A stretch of 64,000 nt of DNA from an uncultured Alphaproteobacteria bacterium (GCA_902525035.1 CABZFN010000003.1:1-64000), one strand, 5' to 3'; counted from the first letter of the stretch, positions 1 to 10,042 are shown. Made by a program: numbers and translations. Notes: generated from the sequence alone by a model not told the origin.

Positions 1-86
1 AAACATAATATATTTTATACTTTATAGCTTATGCTAATTTGTACTATATAAAATTAAAAATCATTATTAAAAAATTTTGTACAAAT

Positions 87-716
87 TTATTTCAGGTAAT
101 AATATTTAATTAAACTACTTTTATCAAAATCGATACAAAGTGGTTTTCCTGTAGGTAGTTCTATTGAAGAAATTTCATCTGGTTTGTACATACCTATTTT
201 AATCATTATAGCTCTTAATGAATTACCATGAGCGGCTATCAAAACGTTTTTACCTTCATTTAATAAAGGTTGAATTATTTCAACAAAATAAGGAGATACT
301 CTTTTTACAACATCTTTCAAACTTTCACCATTTGGGGGAGGTGTATCATATGATCTTCGCCAGATATGAACTTGTTCTTTACCATATTTATCTGCAGTTT
401 CTGACTTATTTAAACCAACTAAATCACCATAATCTCTCTCATTTAATCTTTTATCTTTTTCATAAATTAATGTTCCATTTTCAAATAATTTTTCTATACC
501 TGATGCAAGTATGGCAATTTCTGCTGTTTTATTTGCTCTATCCAAAACACTACTAAAAACTTTATCAATAATTATATTGTTTTCCTTTAATAGAAGACCG
601 GCGTTTTTTGCTTCGGCAATACCCTTTTCTGTGAGCGGAACATTTTGCCAACCTGTAAATCTGTTTTCTAAATTCCATTGACTTTGACCATGTCTAAGTA
701 AAACAAGTTTGTTCAT
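87..716 (-). CDS. gpmA: 2,3-bisphosphoglycerate-dependent phosphoglycerate mutase
   Basis: Glycolytic enzyme interconverting 3- and 2-phosphoglycerate through a phosphohistidine in the cytoplasm. The N-terminus has the RHGQS motif with the phospho-accepting His (residue 9 from my start), followed by NRFTGW, the LNERDYG segment carrying the acid/base Glu, and a second active-site His in AAHGNS. At about 209 residues it matches the short alphaproteobacterial form rather than the 250-residue E. coli enzyme. I chose the ATG at 716, which gives MNKLVLLRHGQ like family members; an in-frame ATG at 725 would add three residues. It diverges from fumC with only about 40 bases between start codons, so both promoters must sit in that gap or inside the genes. 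No clear Shine-Dalgarno precedes either start. Confidence 0.95.
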   Translation of the reverse strand: MNKLVLLRHGQSQWNLENRFTGWQNVPLTEKGIAEAKNAGLLLKENNIIIDKVFSSVLDRANKTAEIAILASGIEKLFENGTLIYEKDKRLNERDYGDLVGLNKSETADKYGKEQVHIWRRSYDTPPPNGESLKDVVKRVSPYFVEIIQPLLNEGKNVLIAAHGNSLRAIMIKIGMYKPDEISSIELPTGKPLCIDFDKSSLIKYYYLK

Positions 717-757
717 AAGTTGCATATAATATGTTATAGAAGATTTGTTAATAAATA

Positions 758-2143
758 ATGAATAATAAAAAAAGAATAGAATTAGATAGTTTAGGTTCTA
801 AAAAAATTGAAAAAAATAAGCTTTGGGGTGCACAAACTCAAAGATCATTGGAAAATTTTAAAATTGGCGAAGAAAAAATTCCAGTTGAACTAATAAAGGC
901 CTTAGGCCAACAAAAGAAAGCTGCTGCACAAGCCAATATTGAACTAGGTGTCTTAAATAAAAAACTTGGATCATTAATTTCAAGTGCTTGTGATGATATA
1001 ATTAATCTGAAGCTTATTGAAGAGTTTCCATTAGTTGTATGGCAAACTGGCTCTGGAACGCAAACAAATATGAATGCCAATGAAGTAATTAGTAATTATA
1101 TTATTAAAAAACTAAAAGGGAAAATTGGAAGTAAAATTCCTATCCATCCAAATGACCATGTAAATTTGTCTCAATCATCAAATGATACTTTTCCAACAAT
1201 TATGCATGTTGCCATAAATGAATTATCGATAACTAATTTAGTTCCAAATCTAAGAAATTTAATAAAAGAATTTAAAAAAAAGGGCGAAGTATTTCGAAAA
1301 ATAATCAAAATAGGAAGAACACATACACAAGATGCAACCCCTATCACTTTAGGTGATGAATTTTCCGCATTTTATACCCAATTGCAAAATTGTTTAAAAA
1401 GAATTGAAATTTCACAATCAGAATTGAAATATATTGCTCAGGGTGGTACTGCAGTAGGCTCAGGAATTAATGCACCAAATAAATTTGATAAAATATTTTG
1501 TAAATATTTGAATAAACTTACAAAAGATAACTACAAACCTTCACAAAATAAATTTGAAGCATTATCATCTCATGACTCTCTAGTGAATTATTCGAATGCC
1601 TTAAAAACTCTTTCAATATCATTATTAAAAATTATAAATGACATTAGATTTTTAGCATCAGGACCTAGGTCAGGTTTAGGAGAATTAATTTTACCCGTTA
1701 ATGAACCTGGATCATCAATTATGCCTGGTAAGATAAATCCAACTCAAATTGAAGCATTAAGTATGGTATGTGTTCAAGTAATTGGTAATAGTACAAGTGT
1801 TGATCTTGCAGGCGCCAATGGTCATTTTCAATTAAATACTTATAAACCTGTTATTGCCTTAAATATTATTCAATCAGTCAATCTTCTTAGTGATGGTATT
1901 AAAAGTTTTAATAATAATTGCTTAAAAGGATTAAAAGCAAACAAAGAAGTTATTGATAATCACTTAAATAATTCATTAATGCTAGTTACGGCATTAAATA
2001 AAAGTATTGGATATGACAATGCAGCAAAAATTGCTAAAAAAGCATTTGATGAAAATTTGACTCTTAAAGAAGCGGCGTTAAATTTAAAATTAATTTCTGA
2101 AAAGGAATTTGATAAAATAGTTAATCCAAAGAAAATGATTTAA
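758..2143 (+). CDS. fumC: Class II fumarate hydratase
   Basis: Iron-independent fumarase of the TCA cycle, converting fumarate and L-malate in the cytoplasm. At 461 residues it has the family's usual length. It shows the SGTQTNMNANEV segment near residue 100, the GRTHTQDA motif with His189, and the lyase-superfamily signature GSSIMPGKINP around residues 318-328 containing the catalytic Ser319. The aspartase/fumarase fold is shared with ArgH and PurB, but the motif set fits FumC; aspartase is the nearest alternative. Its stop codon directly abuts the stop codon of convergent lpxC, leaving no room for a terminator. Confidence 0.96.
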   Translation: MNNKKRIELDSLGSKKIEKNKLWGAQTQRSLENFKIGEEKIPVELIKALGQQKKAAAQANIELGVLNKKLGSLISSACDDIINLKLIEEFPLVVWQTGSGTQTNMNANEVISNYIIKKLKGKIGSKIPIHPNDHVNLSQSSNDTFPTIMHVAINELSITNLVPNLRNLIKEFKKKGEVFRKIIKIGRTHTQDATPITLGDEFSAFYTQLQNCLKRIEISQSELKYIAQGGTAVGSGINAPNKFDKIFCKYLNKLTKDNYKPSQNKFEALSSHDSLVNYSNALKTLSISLLKIINDIRFLASGPRSGLGELILPVNEPGSSIMPGKINPTQIEALSMVCVQVIGNSTSVDLAGANGHFQLNTYKPVIALNIIQSVNLLSDGIKSFNNNCLKGLKANKEVIDNHLNNSLMLVTALNKSIGYDNAAKIAKKAFDENLTLKEAALNLKLISEKEFDKIVNPKKMI

Positions 2144-3016
2144 CTAAATATATTCGTAGTTATCTTTATCAGTAAATAAAGACCTTAATAATAAGTTATT
2201 TAAATGATGACCTGATTTGTTACCTAAAAAATATCCATGAATTGGGGATCCAGCTAAATACAAATCTCCGATAGAATCAAGAATTTTATGTCTTACAAAC
2301 TCATCCTTAAAGCGCAATCCATCTGAGTTAAGTATTTTACTTTCTCCAACAACAACAGCATTATCTAAAGAACCCCCTAGTGCTAAACCACTTGATCTAA
2401 GCATATCGACATCTCTTTCAAATCCAAAAGTACGTGCTGATGCAATATCAGTTTTATAATTTCCGTTTACTAGTTGTAGCTGACAGCTTTGTTTGCTGAC
2501 TAATTTACTAGGAAAATCAATTTCAAAATCAATTGAAAATTGATTATTTGGTTTTAATTCTACATATGAGTCATTTTTTTCTACTTTAATATTTTTTTTA
2601 ACTTTTAAAATTTTTCTTCTTTTATTTAAACTTTTAGTGGAAGTTTGATCAATAAGATCAACAAACTTTATTGAACTTCCGTCCATTATTGGGACTTCTG
2701 GTCCATCAATTTCAATTTTAATATTATCTATGTGCAGTCCCGACAAAGCACTCATCAAATGCTCAATTGTTGATACACTTGCGCCATTTTGATTACTAAT
2801 AGTTGTGCTTAATTTTGTATTAGTTACATTTGACCATATAGCTTCAATGATGTTATTTTTATTAAGATCCTTTCGGATAAATTTTATTCCATAATCAGCT
2901 TGAGCAGGATATAATTTCATTGTTACATCTACTCCTGAGTGCAATCCTATTCCATTGATTGATACTGGTTCAGCTATTGTTTGTTGATTTTTAGAATTAT
3001 TTAATATGTCTATCAT
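2144..3016 (-). CDS. lpxC: UDP-3-O-acyl-N-acetylglucosamine deacetylase
   Basis: Zinc amidase for the committed step of lipid A synthesis, so the cell makes LPS. Its 290 residues compare with about 305 in E. coli. Expected metal and catalytic residues are visible: His86 in STIEHLMSAL, His243 and Asp247 in HKILDSIGDL, and His260 in GSPIHG. It follows ftsZ on the same strand, the order seen at the end of the cluster in many proteobacteria. The ATG at 3016 is the only reasonable start before the conserved INGIGLHSG segment. No Shine-Dalgarno is visible, and a 12-bp inverted repeat ends only four bases upstream of the ATG, which is unusual. Confidence 0.95.
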   Translation of the reverse strand: MIDILNNSKNQQTIAEPVSINGIGLHSGVDVTMKLYPAQADYGIKFIRKDLNKNNIIEAIWSNVTNTKLSTTISNQNGASVSTIEHLMSALSGLHIDNIKIEIDGPEVPIMDGSSIKFVDLIDQTSTKSLNKRRKILKVKKNIKVEKNDSYVELKPNNQFSIDFEIDFPSKLVSKQSCQLQLVNGNYKTDIASARTFGFERDVDMLRSSGLALGGSLDNAVVVGESKILNSDGLRFKDEFVRHKILDSIGDLYLAGSPIHGYFLGNKSGHHLNNLLLRSLFTDKDNYEYI

Positions 3017-3020
3017 TTTA

Positions 3021-3050
3021 GAAAAAAGTGCTCATTTCAGCACTTTTTTC
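3021..3050 (-). terminator. Perfect 12-bp hairpin between ftsZ and lpxC
   Basis: Bases 3021-3032 and 3039-3050 are perfect reverse complements around a six-base loop. Each arm carries a run of six A or T, so the structure reads as an intrinsic terminator on both strands, with six U after the GC part. On the minus strand it ends four bases before the lpxC start codon. It could therefore terminate ftsZ transcripts, partially attenuate lpxC, or mask the lpxC initiation region. Confidence 0.7.
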
Positions 3051-3118
3051 ATACATATTTTTGACGTTTTTAACAACTAACCTAATATTTCAAAGTATTG
3101 CAGATAATATTTTATTTA

Positions 3119-4768
3119 CTAATTAGCCTGTCTTCTTAGAAAAGTTGGTATATCTAAAAGTTCTTCCTCTGTCTCCTGATTGAACTCATCATCTATTTCA
3201 GAAGTTTCACTCTCTTCAGCACTGAATTCCTCTTTTTCAACGATACTTAAATTATCCTCTTCAGAATTGTTATGCTCAGATTCATTTTCTTCAATCTTTT
3301 CCTCTGAAGAGGCAAAAACAGGTTCAGTCTTTGTAAGAATATCATTTTCTTCAGCTATATCTTCAGATTTATTTTCAGTAGTAAGAGTATCAAATAAACT
3401 TAACCTTCTTACACTTGCTTCATTTGGTTTATCTATATCCATAGATGAGCGTGATACTTCCCCAGAGATATTATTGGTTTCAATTTGATCTAAAGTTTCT
3501 GAAGCTTCATTTTGAACAATTGCTTTATCATCAATATTTTCTTCTAAGCTTGAAGTCTCTATTTGGTTAATATTTGTTTGCTTATCTAAGTGAATATTAT
3601 CAGAAGTTTGATTATTGAGCATTCCTTCATTTGCTATTTCATTAATCTCTTCATCTAGGATAATCCCGTCTTCTAAGGCATTTTCATGCAATATAGTACT
3701 TTCTGGCATTAACTCAGATTTTTCTATATTTTTTTTATAAATATCATTATTTATATTTATTTGTGGAAAGCTATCTATTGGTTTAGCTGATGTATTATTG
3801 TTTGCATCAATACCTGTAGCCACAATGCTAACTCTTACAACACCTTCAAGTCTATCGTCGCAAGTAGTTCCATAAATAATGTTAGCTTCTTCATCAACTT
3901 CTTGTTTGATCCTATTTGCAGCCTCATCAACTTCATACAAAGTAATGTCTTTACCGCCAGTAATATTAATTATTAGACCTTTTGCACCTTTTAAGGACAC
4001 GTCATCAATTAATGGGTTTGCAATAGCTGCTTCAGCAGCTGCAATGGCTCTACCTTCACCTTGTGCTTCACCAGTACCCATCATAGCTTTACCCATTTCA
4101 GACATCACAGTTTTGATATCTGAGAAGTCTAAATTTATCATTCCAGGCTGAACCATAAGATCAGTTACACCTCTAACACCTGCATAAAGAACATCATCTG
4201 CCATTTTGAATGCATCAGAAAATGTAGTTTTTTCGTTTGCAATTCTAAATAAATTTTGATTTGGTATTGTTAGTAAAGTGTCAACATACTGTTGAAGTTC
4301 ATCAATACCTTTCTCAGCCAACTTCATTCTTTGAGAGCCTTCAAAATGAAATGGTTTAGTTACAACACCAACAGTTAGTATTCCTTTTTCTCTTGCTAAT
4401 TTTGCTATTACTGGAGCAGCTCCCGTACCAGTACCACCACCCATTCCAGCAGCTATAAAAAGCATATGACTACCTTCAAGCTTTTCACTTAAATCTTGAA
4501 TTGCTTCTTCTGCAGCTTGTCTTCCAATATCAGGTCTCATTCCTGCACCTAATCCTTTTGTACTGTTTAATCCTAATTGAATTTTATTTGGACAACTTGA
4601 AATTTGCAAAGCTTGTGCATCCGTATTAGCTATTAAAAAATCTACGCCTTCTAAATTAGCGTTAATCATGTTGTTAACTGCATTTCCACCGGATCCGCCA
4701 GCTCCTAAAACTGTTATTTTAGGATGTAAGTTTTGTGCTACATCTTGTATTGAAATATTGATAGTCAT
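3119..4768 (-). CDS. ftsZ: Cell division GTPase FtsZ
   Basis: Tubulin-like GTPase that forms the cytokinetic ring. The GTP-binding signature [10 protein letters not shown] lies at about residues 110-119, with the N-terminal [13 protein letters not shown] loop before it. The globular domain ends near residue 320. A linker of over 200 residues, dominated by E, D, S and N, follows, and the protein ends in the conserved tail peptide [11 protein letters not shown] that binds FtsA and other partners. Total length (549) exceeds the usual 380-400 because of the linker; long linkers are common in alphaproteobacteria. A GGAG ribosome site at 4775-4778 lies six bases before the ATG, one of few clear Shine-Dalgarno sequences here. 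A 79-base gap separates it from ftsA, so a local promoter is possible. Confidence 0.97.
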   Translation of the reverse strand: MTINISIQDVAQNLHPKITVLGAGGSGGNAVNNMINANLEGVDFLIANTDAQALQISSCPNKIQLGLNSTKGLGAGMRPDIGRQAAEEAIQDLSEKLEGSHMLFIAAGMGGGTGTGAAPVIAKLAREKGILTVGVVTKPFHFEGSQRMKLAEKGIDELQQYVDTLLTIPNQNLFRIANEKTTFSDAFKMADDVLYAGVRGVTDLMVQPGMINLDFSDIKTVMSEMGKAMMGTGEAQGEGRAIAAAEAAIANPLIDDVSLKGAKGLIINITGGKDITLYEVDEAANRIKQEVDEEANIIYGTTCDDRLEGVVRVSIVATGIDANNNTSAKPIDSFPQININNDIYKKNIEKSELMPESTILHENALEDGIILDEEINEIANEGMLNNQTSDNIHLDKQTNINQIETSSLEENIDDKAIVQNEASETLDQIETNNISGEVSRSSMDIDKPNEASVRRLSLFDTLTTENKSEDIAEENDILTKTEPVFASSEEKIEENESEHNNSEEDNLSIVEKEEFSAEESETSEIDDEFNQETEEELLDIPTFLRRQAN

Positions 4769-4847
4769 TATAATCTCCGCCGTTTTAAATAGTTTTTAAC
4801 GATTTATGTTCGAAATCGTCAATATAATTTACTATATATAGTATTAT

Positions 4848-6068
4848 CTAAATATATTGATCTAGCCAAGTAAAAAAGCCTGAAATTCCCCGTTTTTTTA
4901 AAGTTTTTGATTGATTTGCAAGAAAATCAATTTTATGAAAATCTTGATCGTATAATATTGATCCAATAATGTCACAAAAATTAGGTTTTTTATAATTATT
5001 TTCCAAATTTAATTGATCTAAGGGATTTGATACTCTGACACCACTTGCAAAAATTGTTTCTACATATTTTGCAATATTATCCATCATAGCACCTCCACCA
5101 GTTAGAACAACATTATTTAATTTTTTATTTCTAAAGTTATTGTCTCTAATTTTTTGCCATATCATCTCTAATGTTTCTTCAATACGTGGTCTAATGATAG
5201 CATTTAAACTTGATCTTGTTATTTGTTTAAATGTATTTTTATCACCTGAAATAATTGGAATTTCTATAATTTCATAATCATCGCTAGGCGATGAAACTAA
5301 GGAGCCGTATAAAGTTTTTAATCTTTCAGCACTAGAAATAGTCGTTGATAAACCTCTAGCAATATCCAATGTAACATTATTACTGCCAACACCTATTGCA
5401 TCTCCATACACAAATTTATTATTTTCAAATACTGATATAGAAGATGTTGAATGACCAAGATCAATACAAATGGTTCCAAGCTCTTTTTCATCTTTTGTAA
5501 GTGATGACAAAGACGAAGATAATGGAGAAGGAATATAATTATCAATATTGAGTTTTAATTTTTTGATAACACTAGAAACATTATCTGAATATTTTTTTTG
5601 TATATATATTTTATAAAAGTTAATTTTAATATTATCTGAATAGTTTCCAATAGGAGCGTTGAAATATAGGTTATTATCGATATCATATGAGGTTATATTA
5701 TTAAATATTTCAAATTTTTCGCTAGGATTATCAAAATATTCTGATTGATTAATTATTTTTTTTAAATGTAATTCCGAAATTTTCTCATTTTTCAATTCTA
5801 TTGCTGAGTTGTAATAATGAGAATTAGAATTCAATAAAGATAGATTAAGATTAATAGAATTCAATTTGGTTTGAGATTGTTTTTCAGCCTCTATAACTAA
5901 AGATTTAATCTGATCATGTAAATTTTCAAAATTTAAAATAATATTTTTTTTAATATTTTTATTAGGAAAACTAGAAATTGATAATATATTAATATTTTCA
6001 GTATTCTTATAATCAGCAATAACACATGATATTTTTGAATTACCAATATCTAGACCAGCTTTAATCAT
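4848..6068 (-). CDS. ftsA: Cell division protein FtsA
   Basis: Actin-fold ATPase that tethers FtsZ to the inner membrane. The 406 residues begin with AGLDIGNSKISCVIAD (phosphate-1 loop). A second phosphate loop is seen in TICIDLGHSTSSISVF and an adenosine segment in VVLTGGGAMMDNI. The C-terminus, ending GISGFFTWLDQYI, looks like the amphipathic membrane-targeting helix. The SHS2 region (about 80-160) is divergent and low-complexity. The start overlaps the end of ftsQ by eight bases, indicating coupled translation. Confidence 0.93.
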   Translation of the reverse strand: MIKAGLDIGNSKISCVIADYKNTENINILSISSFPNKNIKKNIILNFENLHDQIKSLVIEAEKQSQTKLNSINLNLSLLNSNSHYYNSAIELKNEKISELHLKKIINQSEYFDNPSEKFEIFNNITSYDIDNNLYFNAPIGNYSDNIKINFYKIYIQKKYSDNVSSVIKKLKLNIDNYIPSPLSSSLSSLTKDEKELGTICIDLGHSTSSISVFENNKFVYGDAIGVGSNNVTLDIARGLSTTISSAERLKTLYGSLVSSPSDDYEIIEIPIISGDKNTFKQITRSSLNAIIRPRIEETLEMIWQKIRDNNFRNKKLNNVVLTGGGAMMDNIAKYVETIFASGVRVSNPLDQLNLENNYKKPNFCDIIGSILYDQDFHKIDFLANQSKTLKKRGISGFFTWLDQYI

Positions 6069-6834
6069 TTAAATTAATTAAGATTGTTTTTTTTAAATTT
6101 CTTAAATCATATGTTTTTATATTATTAATATCTGTTTCGCTAAGTTTATTTTGTATCTTAATAAAATTCTGTATAGATTTATTTGGATCTTCTTCTGAAA
6201 GTAGTAATTTTACATCACTGTATAAATTTATATCCCATCTTCGTTTATTGACAAATTCTAAATTTTCAATTTTATATTTTTTTTTAAAATCATTATTTTT
6301 TAAAATATTAATTATTGAATTAGCTTTTAAGTTTGAAGAATTACCCTTAAAAATTAATAATGACTTATCAGTAAAATCTGAAATATAAATTTGATCTATA
6401 ATTTTTCCATTTTCATCAAAAACAAAATATCTCTCGTTAAAAAAATAAATTCCTTTTGGTTTATATTCTTCAATCCTAATAAATAGAGTATTTTTGTAAT
6501 TTGTATTTAAATATATTTCTTTGACCCAATTATTTTCTTTTATTGAGTTATTAATTTGATCCAGTGGTAATAAAAAAATTGAATATCCTATATAATTTTG
6601 CAGTTTATCCTCTACAAATTTTAATTCGATTTTCTCCAAACCTGAAATATCAAATTTTGTAAATTGATATTGGAAGTTTTCTGAAAAACTCTGAATTATA
6701 TTTTTACCAGTATCGATAAAATTATTTTTGTTAAAATATAGTAAAAAAGAAAAAATAATTAAAAATAAGAAAATACAAAAATAAGTAAATGATCTGAAAC
6801 TTAAAACATATCTTCTTCTATTAATATTGTTCAT
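6061..6834 (-). CDS. ftsQ: Cell division protein FtsQ
   Basis: Bitopic divisome scaffold that links FtsL/FtsB-type proteins with cytoplasmic partners. It has 257 residues: a short basic cytoplasmic N-terminus (NRRRY), one membrane helix at about residues 13-32, then a POTRA-like domain (FDISGLEKIE through FIRIEEYKP) and a beta-rich C-terminal domain. Sequence conservation is low, as usual for FtsQ; position between ddl and ftsA makes the call firm. One base separates it from ddl. Confidence 0.88.
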   Translation of the reverse strand: MNNINRRRYVLSFRSFTYFCIFLFLIIFSFLLYFNKNNFIDTGKNIIQSFSENFQYQFTKFDISGLEKIELKFVEDKLQNYIGYSIFLLPLDQINNSIKENNWVKEIYLNTNYKNTLFIRIEEYKPKGIYFFNERYFVFDENGKIIDQIYISDFTDKSLLIFKGNSSNLKANSIINILKNNDFKKKYKIENLEFVNKRRWDINLYSDVKLLLSEEDPNKSIQNFIKIQNKLSETDINNIKTYDLRNLKKTILINLND

Positions 6835-6835
6835 A

Positions 6836-7786
6836 CTAATAATTTAAATTTTTGATCAAAATAAAAATGATTTCTGAAAAAGGTAAACCTTTATAATTAG
6901 CTTGTTCAGGTAATAGAGATATAGGCGTAAGTCCAGGTTGAGTATTTGTTTCTAAAAAGAAAATTTTGTTTTTTTTTGTATCAAAAATAAAGTCAGTTCT
7001 TGCAAGTGAATTACAACCTAAGAGTTTATGAGCTTTAGAAGCAAATTTGAGACATTTAGCATAATTTATTTTATTTAACTTAGCTGGCAAAATATGTTTA
7101 GCGTAACCTTTTGTATATTTTGCTTTATAATCAAAAAAATTATTTTTTGATTTTATTTCTGTAACAGCTAGTGCGTGAATTTTTTTATCCAATTTAATAG
7201 TTGAAACTGTAAGCTCCCTTCCAGATATATACTCTTCTATTAAAATTTCTTTGTGATTATTAAGTTTCCTTTTAAATTCTTCTATATTAGAAATTAAAAT
7301 ATCAAATTCTTTTTGATTTTTAATTATTTTTATACCAAAACTTGAACCACTTCTATTGGGCTTAATAACAAATTTTTTTAACTTAAGTTTAATAGTAATT
7401 AATTTCTTCTCATTTAAATCATTTATATTTAAAAGATAATATTTTGGAGACATTAATTTATTTTTAATAATTTCTTTCTTAGATGCAGATTTATTAAAAC
7501 ATAGATTAGATGATTTTATATTTGAATGAGAGAAAGGAATTTTATTTTTTTTTAAAATTTTTTGAGTTTGTCCGTCTTCACCAAAAGGTCCATGTAAAGC
7601 ATTAATACAAACAAAATTTTTATAATTAATTATTTTTTTATGAAAGTTTTTAGGATTAACTCTTAATGTCTTAAACTTCAATTTATTTTGATTAAGAATT
7701 TTTTGAATTTCTCTAGAAGTTACTAAAGATACTTCATGCTCTTCATTATTACCACCTTCTAAAATTAAAATTTTTTTATTACTCAC
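6836..7786 (-). CDS. ddl: D-alanine--D-alanine ligase
   Basis: ATP-grasp ligase forming the D-Ala-D-Ala dipeptide for peptidoglycan precursors. It shows GGNNEEHEVSLVTS at the N-terminus, NALHGPFGEDGQ near residue 80, KPNRSGSSFG in the ATP-grasp domain, and FLETNTQPGLTP with the Mg-binding E and N near the C-terminus. Length (316) is normal. It lies between murB (eight-base overlap) and ftsQ, the standard alphaproteobacterial order, so ddlB would be the positional name. Confidence 0.95.
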   Translation of the reverse strand: MSNKKILILEGGNNEEHEVSLVTSREIQKILNQNKLKFKTLRVNPKNFHKKIINYKNFVCINALHGPFGEDGQTQKILKKNKIPFSHSNIKSSNLCFNKSASKKEIIKNKLMSPKYYLLNINDLNEKKLITIKLKLKKFVIKPNRSGSSFGIKIIKNQKEFDILISNIEEFKRKLNNHKEILIEEYISGRELTVSTIKLDKKIHALAVTEIKSKNNFFDYKAKYTKGYAKHILPAKLNKINYAKCLKFASKAHKLLGCNSLARTDFIFDTKKNKIFFLETNTQPGLTPISLLPEQANYKGLPFSEIIFILIKNLNY

Positions 7787-8672
7787 CTATTATTTTTACC
7801 TCCCATTCCAATTTTACATTAAATTTGGCATATACTTTTTCAACAATACTTTTACCTAGGTTTTCTATATCTGTTGCTGAAGCGCTTCCCCTATTTATTA
7901 AGAAATTTGCATGTTTATCACTCACATATGCATCGCCATAATTGGTACCTTTACATCCTGCTTCCTCAATTAGTTTTGCCGCATGAAGATTCTTAGGATT
8001 TTTGAAAGTACTGCCAGAAGTTTTATTTTTAATTGGCTGAGATTGTAAACGTTTATTTTTTATTTCATTAATTTTGTCTTTTATTAAATTTTGATCTCCA
8101 TAATTAAAATTAAATATAGCTTTTGTAACAATATCTGTTTTATTTATTTTTGAAGATCTATATTTTAGATTAAGTTTATCTTTTGTAATTATTTTTCTTT
8201 GACCGAAATTATCACAAATTTCTATACTATTTATAAGATCTACAGTTTCCGAACCATAACAACCTGCATTCATTTTAACTGCTCCACCTATAGATCCGGG
8301 AATACCACTATAAAATTCAAAACCCTCTATATTTTGTCTCCATGCATAATTAGATAAATTAATATCTAAAATACTAGCCCCGACTTCAAGTTTGTCATGA
8401 TTAATATTAATAGTATTAAAACCTTTGCCTAATTTTATAAGAGTTCCATTATAACCATTATCTCTAATTAAAAGATTTGAACCTGAACCTATTATGTAAA
8501 AATTTTCATTATTTATTTCATTTAATATAATTTCTAACTCTAAATTATCTTCAACTATAGCAAATATTTTTGCATCACCTCCTGTTCTGAACCAAGTATG
8601 TTTACCAGCATTATAATCTGAGTAAATTTTACTTTTAAGTTTATCAGCTAATTCTAGAATTTTTTTTGACAT
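7779..8672 (-). CDS. murB: UDP-N-acetylmuramate dehydrogenase (UDP-MurNAc synthesis)
   Basis: FAD enzyme reducing UDP-GlcNAc-enolpyruvate to UDP-MurNAc with NADPH. The 297 residues begin with the NTWFRTGG-like segment (GKHTWFRTGGDAKIF), then the FAD-binding motif IIGSGSNLLI, GIPGSIGGAVKMNAG, and the C-terminal substrate segment ending YAKFNVKLEWEVKIIG. The SGSTFKNP motif supplies the catalytic Ser of type II MurB. It overlaps murC by one base and ddl by eight. Confidence 0.95.
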   Translation of the reverse strand: MSKKILELADKLKSKIYSDYNAGKHTWFRTGGDAKIFAIVEDNLELEIILNEINNENFYIIGSGSNLLIRDNGYNGTLIKLGKGFNTININHDKLEVGASILDINLSNYAWRQNIEGFEFYSGIPGSIGGAVKMNAGCYGSETVDLINSIEICDNFGQRKIITKDKLNLKYRSSKINKTDIVTKAIFNFNYGDQNLIKDKINEIKNKRLQSQPIKNKTSGSTFKNPKNLHAAKLIEEAGCKGTNYGDAYVSDKHANFLINRGSASATDIENLGKSIVEKVYAKFNVKLEWEVKIIGE

Positions 8673-10042
8673 TAGTTATTCATATATTTTTTTGCAATAC
8701 TAGATATTGAACCAGCGCCCATAAAAACAATGGTATTTTTACTCATTGTATGAGGTTTCATTAATTTATTTAAATCACCTATGTTCTTTAAATATGTAGT
8801 ATTTTTATTTTTTTTTATTATTTTAGAATATATATCTTCTGAAGTTGAGCCCTTGATAATTTTTTCTCCAGCTGAATAGGTCTCTAATAAAAATAAATAA
8901 TCAACTTTTGATAAAACCTTTATAAATTCTTTAATTAGTATTTTAGTTCTAGTATATCTGTGTGGTTGAAAAACAATTATTACTTTATTTTTTAGACTTT
9001 TAGCTGCACTTAATGTAGCTGCAATTTCTGTTGGATGATGTGCATAATCATCGTACACAAAGGATTTATTTTTTTTTCCAATAAATGAGAATCTTCTTTT
9101 TACACCTACATAATTAGTCAACGCAGTATTAATATCTTTATTTTTTATTCCATTTAGTTTGGCTGCAATAATACTCGCAGTTGCATTTAAAATGTTGTGA
9201 TTGCCAATTGCTTTGATATTAAATTTATAATTAGAAGTATGAATAATTTTATTGTTAATTTGTAATTTAAAAGAAGTTTTTAGTTTGTTTTGTATAATGT
9301 CAAAGATTAATACATCTGCTTTTTTGTTTTTAATTGAATAAGTTAAAATATTTCTTGTTTTTATTTTGTTAATTAGTAATTTAAGGTTCTTATCATCATA
9401 ACACATTATTGTGGTTCCATAAAACGGAAGCAGATTTATGAATTTTTCAAATGCACTAATTAAATTTTTCTTTGATTTATAAAAATCCATATGTTCAATA
9501 TCTAAATTAGTAATAATTGATATTTGATGTGGAAGCTTTAAAAAGGTGCCATCACTTTCGTCTGCTTCAACAATCATCCACTCCCCTTTTCCATATCGAT
9601 TATTATTAGAAAAAGAATTTATAATACCGCCATTAACAATAGTAGGGTCTAAACCTGCTTCATTAAAAATGTTTGCTACCAAACTAGTAGTAGTAGTTTT
9701 CCCGTGAGATCCAGCTATGGCAATAGATTTTTTATTTTTCATTAATTCTGAAAGCATATCAGCTCGAGAGAGAACAGGGATTTTTTTAATATATGCCTCT
9801 CTTATTTCAGGATTATTATTTTTTATAGCTGATGAATAAACTACAGCATGGGCATATTTAATATTTTTTCTATTATGTCCTAAAAAAAATTTTATACCTT
9901 TTTTCTTTAATCTTTTTGTGTTGTCGTTAACTAATATATCACTTCCCTGTATCGAATATCCTTTATCTAACATCAATTCTGCAATACCAGACATTCCTAT
10001 TCCTGAAATACCTATAAAATGGATTTTACTATTAATTTTCAT
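8672..10042 (-). CDS. murC: UDP-N-acetylmuramate--L-alanine ligase
   Basis: Adds L-Ala to UDP-MurNAc, the first amino acid of the stem peptide. The 456 residues show the N-terminal IHFIGISGIGMSGIAE nucleotide-like fold, the ATP loop AGSHGKTTTTS near residue 110, EADESDGTF, and the C-terminal VYDDYAHHPTEI motif that distinguishes MurC from the other ligases. It overlaps murG by 11 bases. Within the cluster MurC, MurD, MurE and MurF are all present, so the full ladder is encoded here. Confidence 0.96.
   Translation of the reverse strand: MKINSKIHFIGISGIGMSGIAELMLDKGYSIQGSDILVNDNTKRLKKKGIKFFLGHNRKNIKYAHAVVYSSAIKNNNPEIREAYIKKIPVLSRADMLSELMKNKKSIAIAGSHGKTTTTSLVANIFNEAGLDPTIVNGGIINSFSNNNRYGKGEWMIVEADESDGTFLKLPHQISIITNLDIEHMDFYKSKKNLISAFEKFINLLPFYGTTIMCYDDKNLKLLINKIKTRNILTYSIKNKKADVLIFDIIQNKLKTSFKLQINNKIIHTSNYKFNIKAIGNHNILNATASIIAAKLNGIKNKDINTALTNYVGVKRRFSFIGKKNKSFVYDDYAHHPTEIAATLSAAKSLKNKVIIVFQPHRYTRTKILIKEFIKVLSKVDYLFLLETYSAGEKIIKGSTSEDIYSKIIKKNKNTTYLKNIGDLNKLMKPHTMSKNTIVFMGAGSISSIAKKYMNN

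Noticed and set aside
1-86. Possible end of another gene at the left edge
   Set aside because: All frames are full of stops and no motif or RNA structure is visible; simple AT-rich intergenic DNA.
3180-4151. Ser-rich frames antisense to ftsZ
   Set aside because: Complement of the Glu/Asp/Ser linker and Ala/Gly-rich core; lack of stops is a compositional effect.
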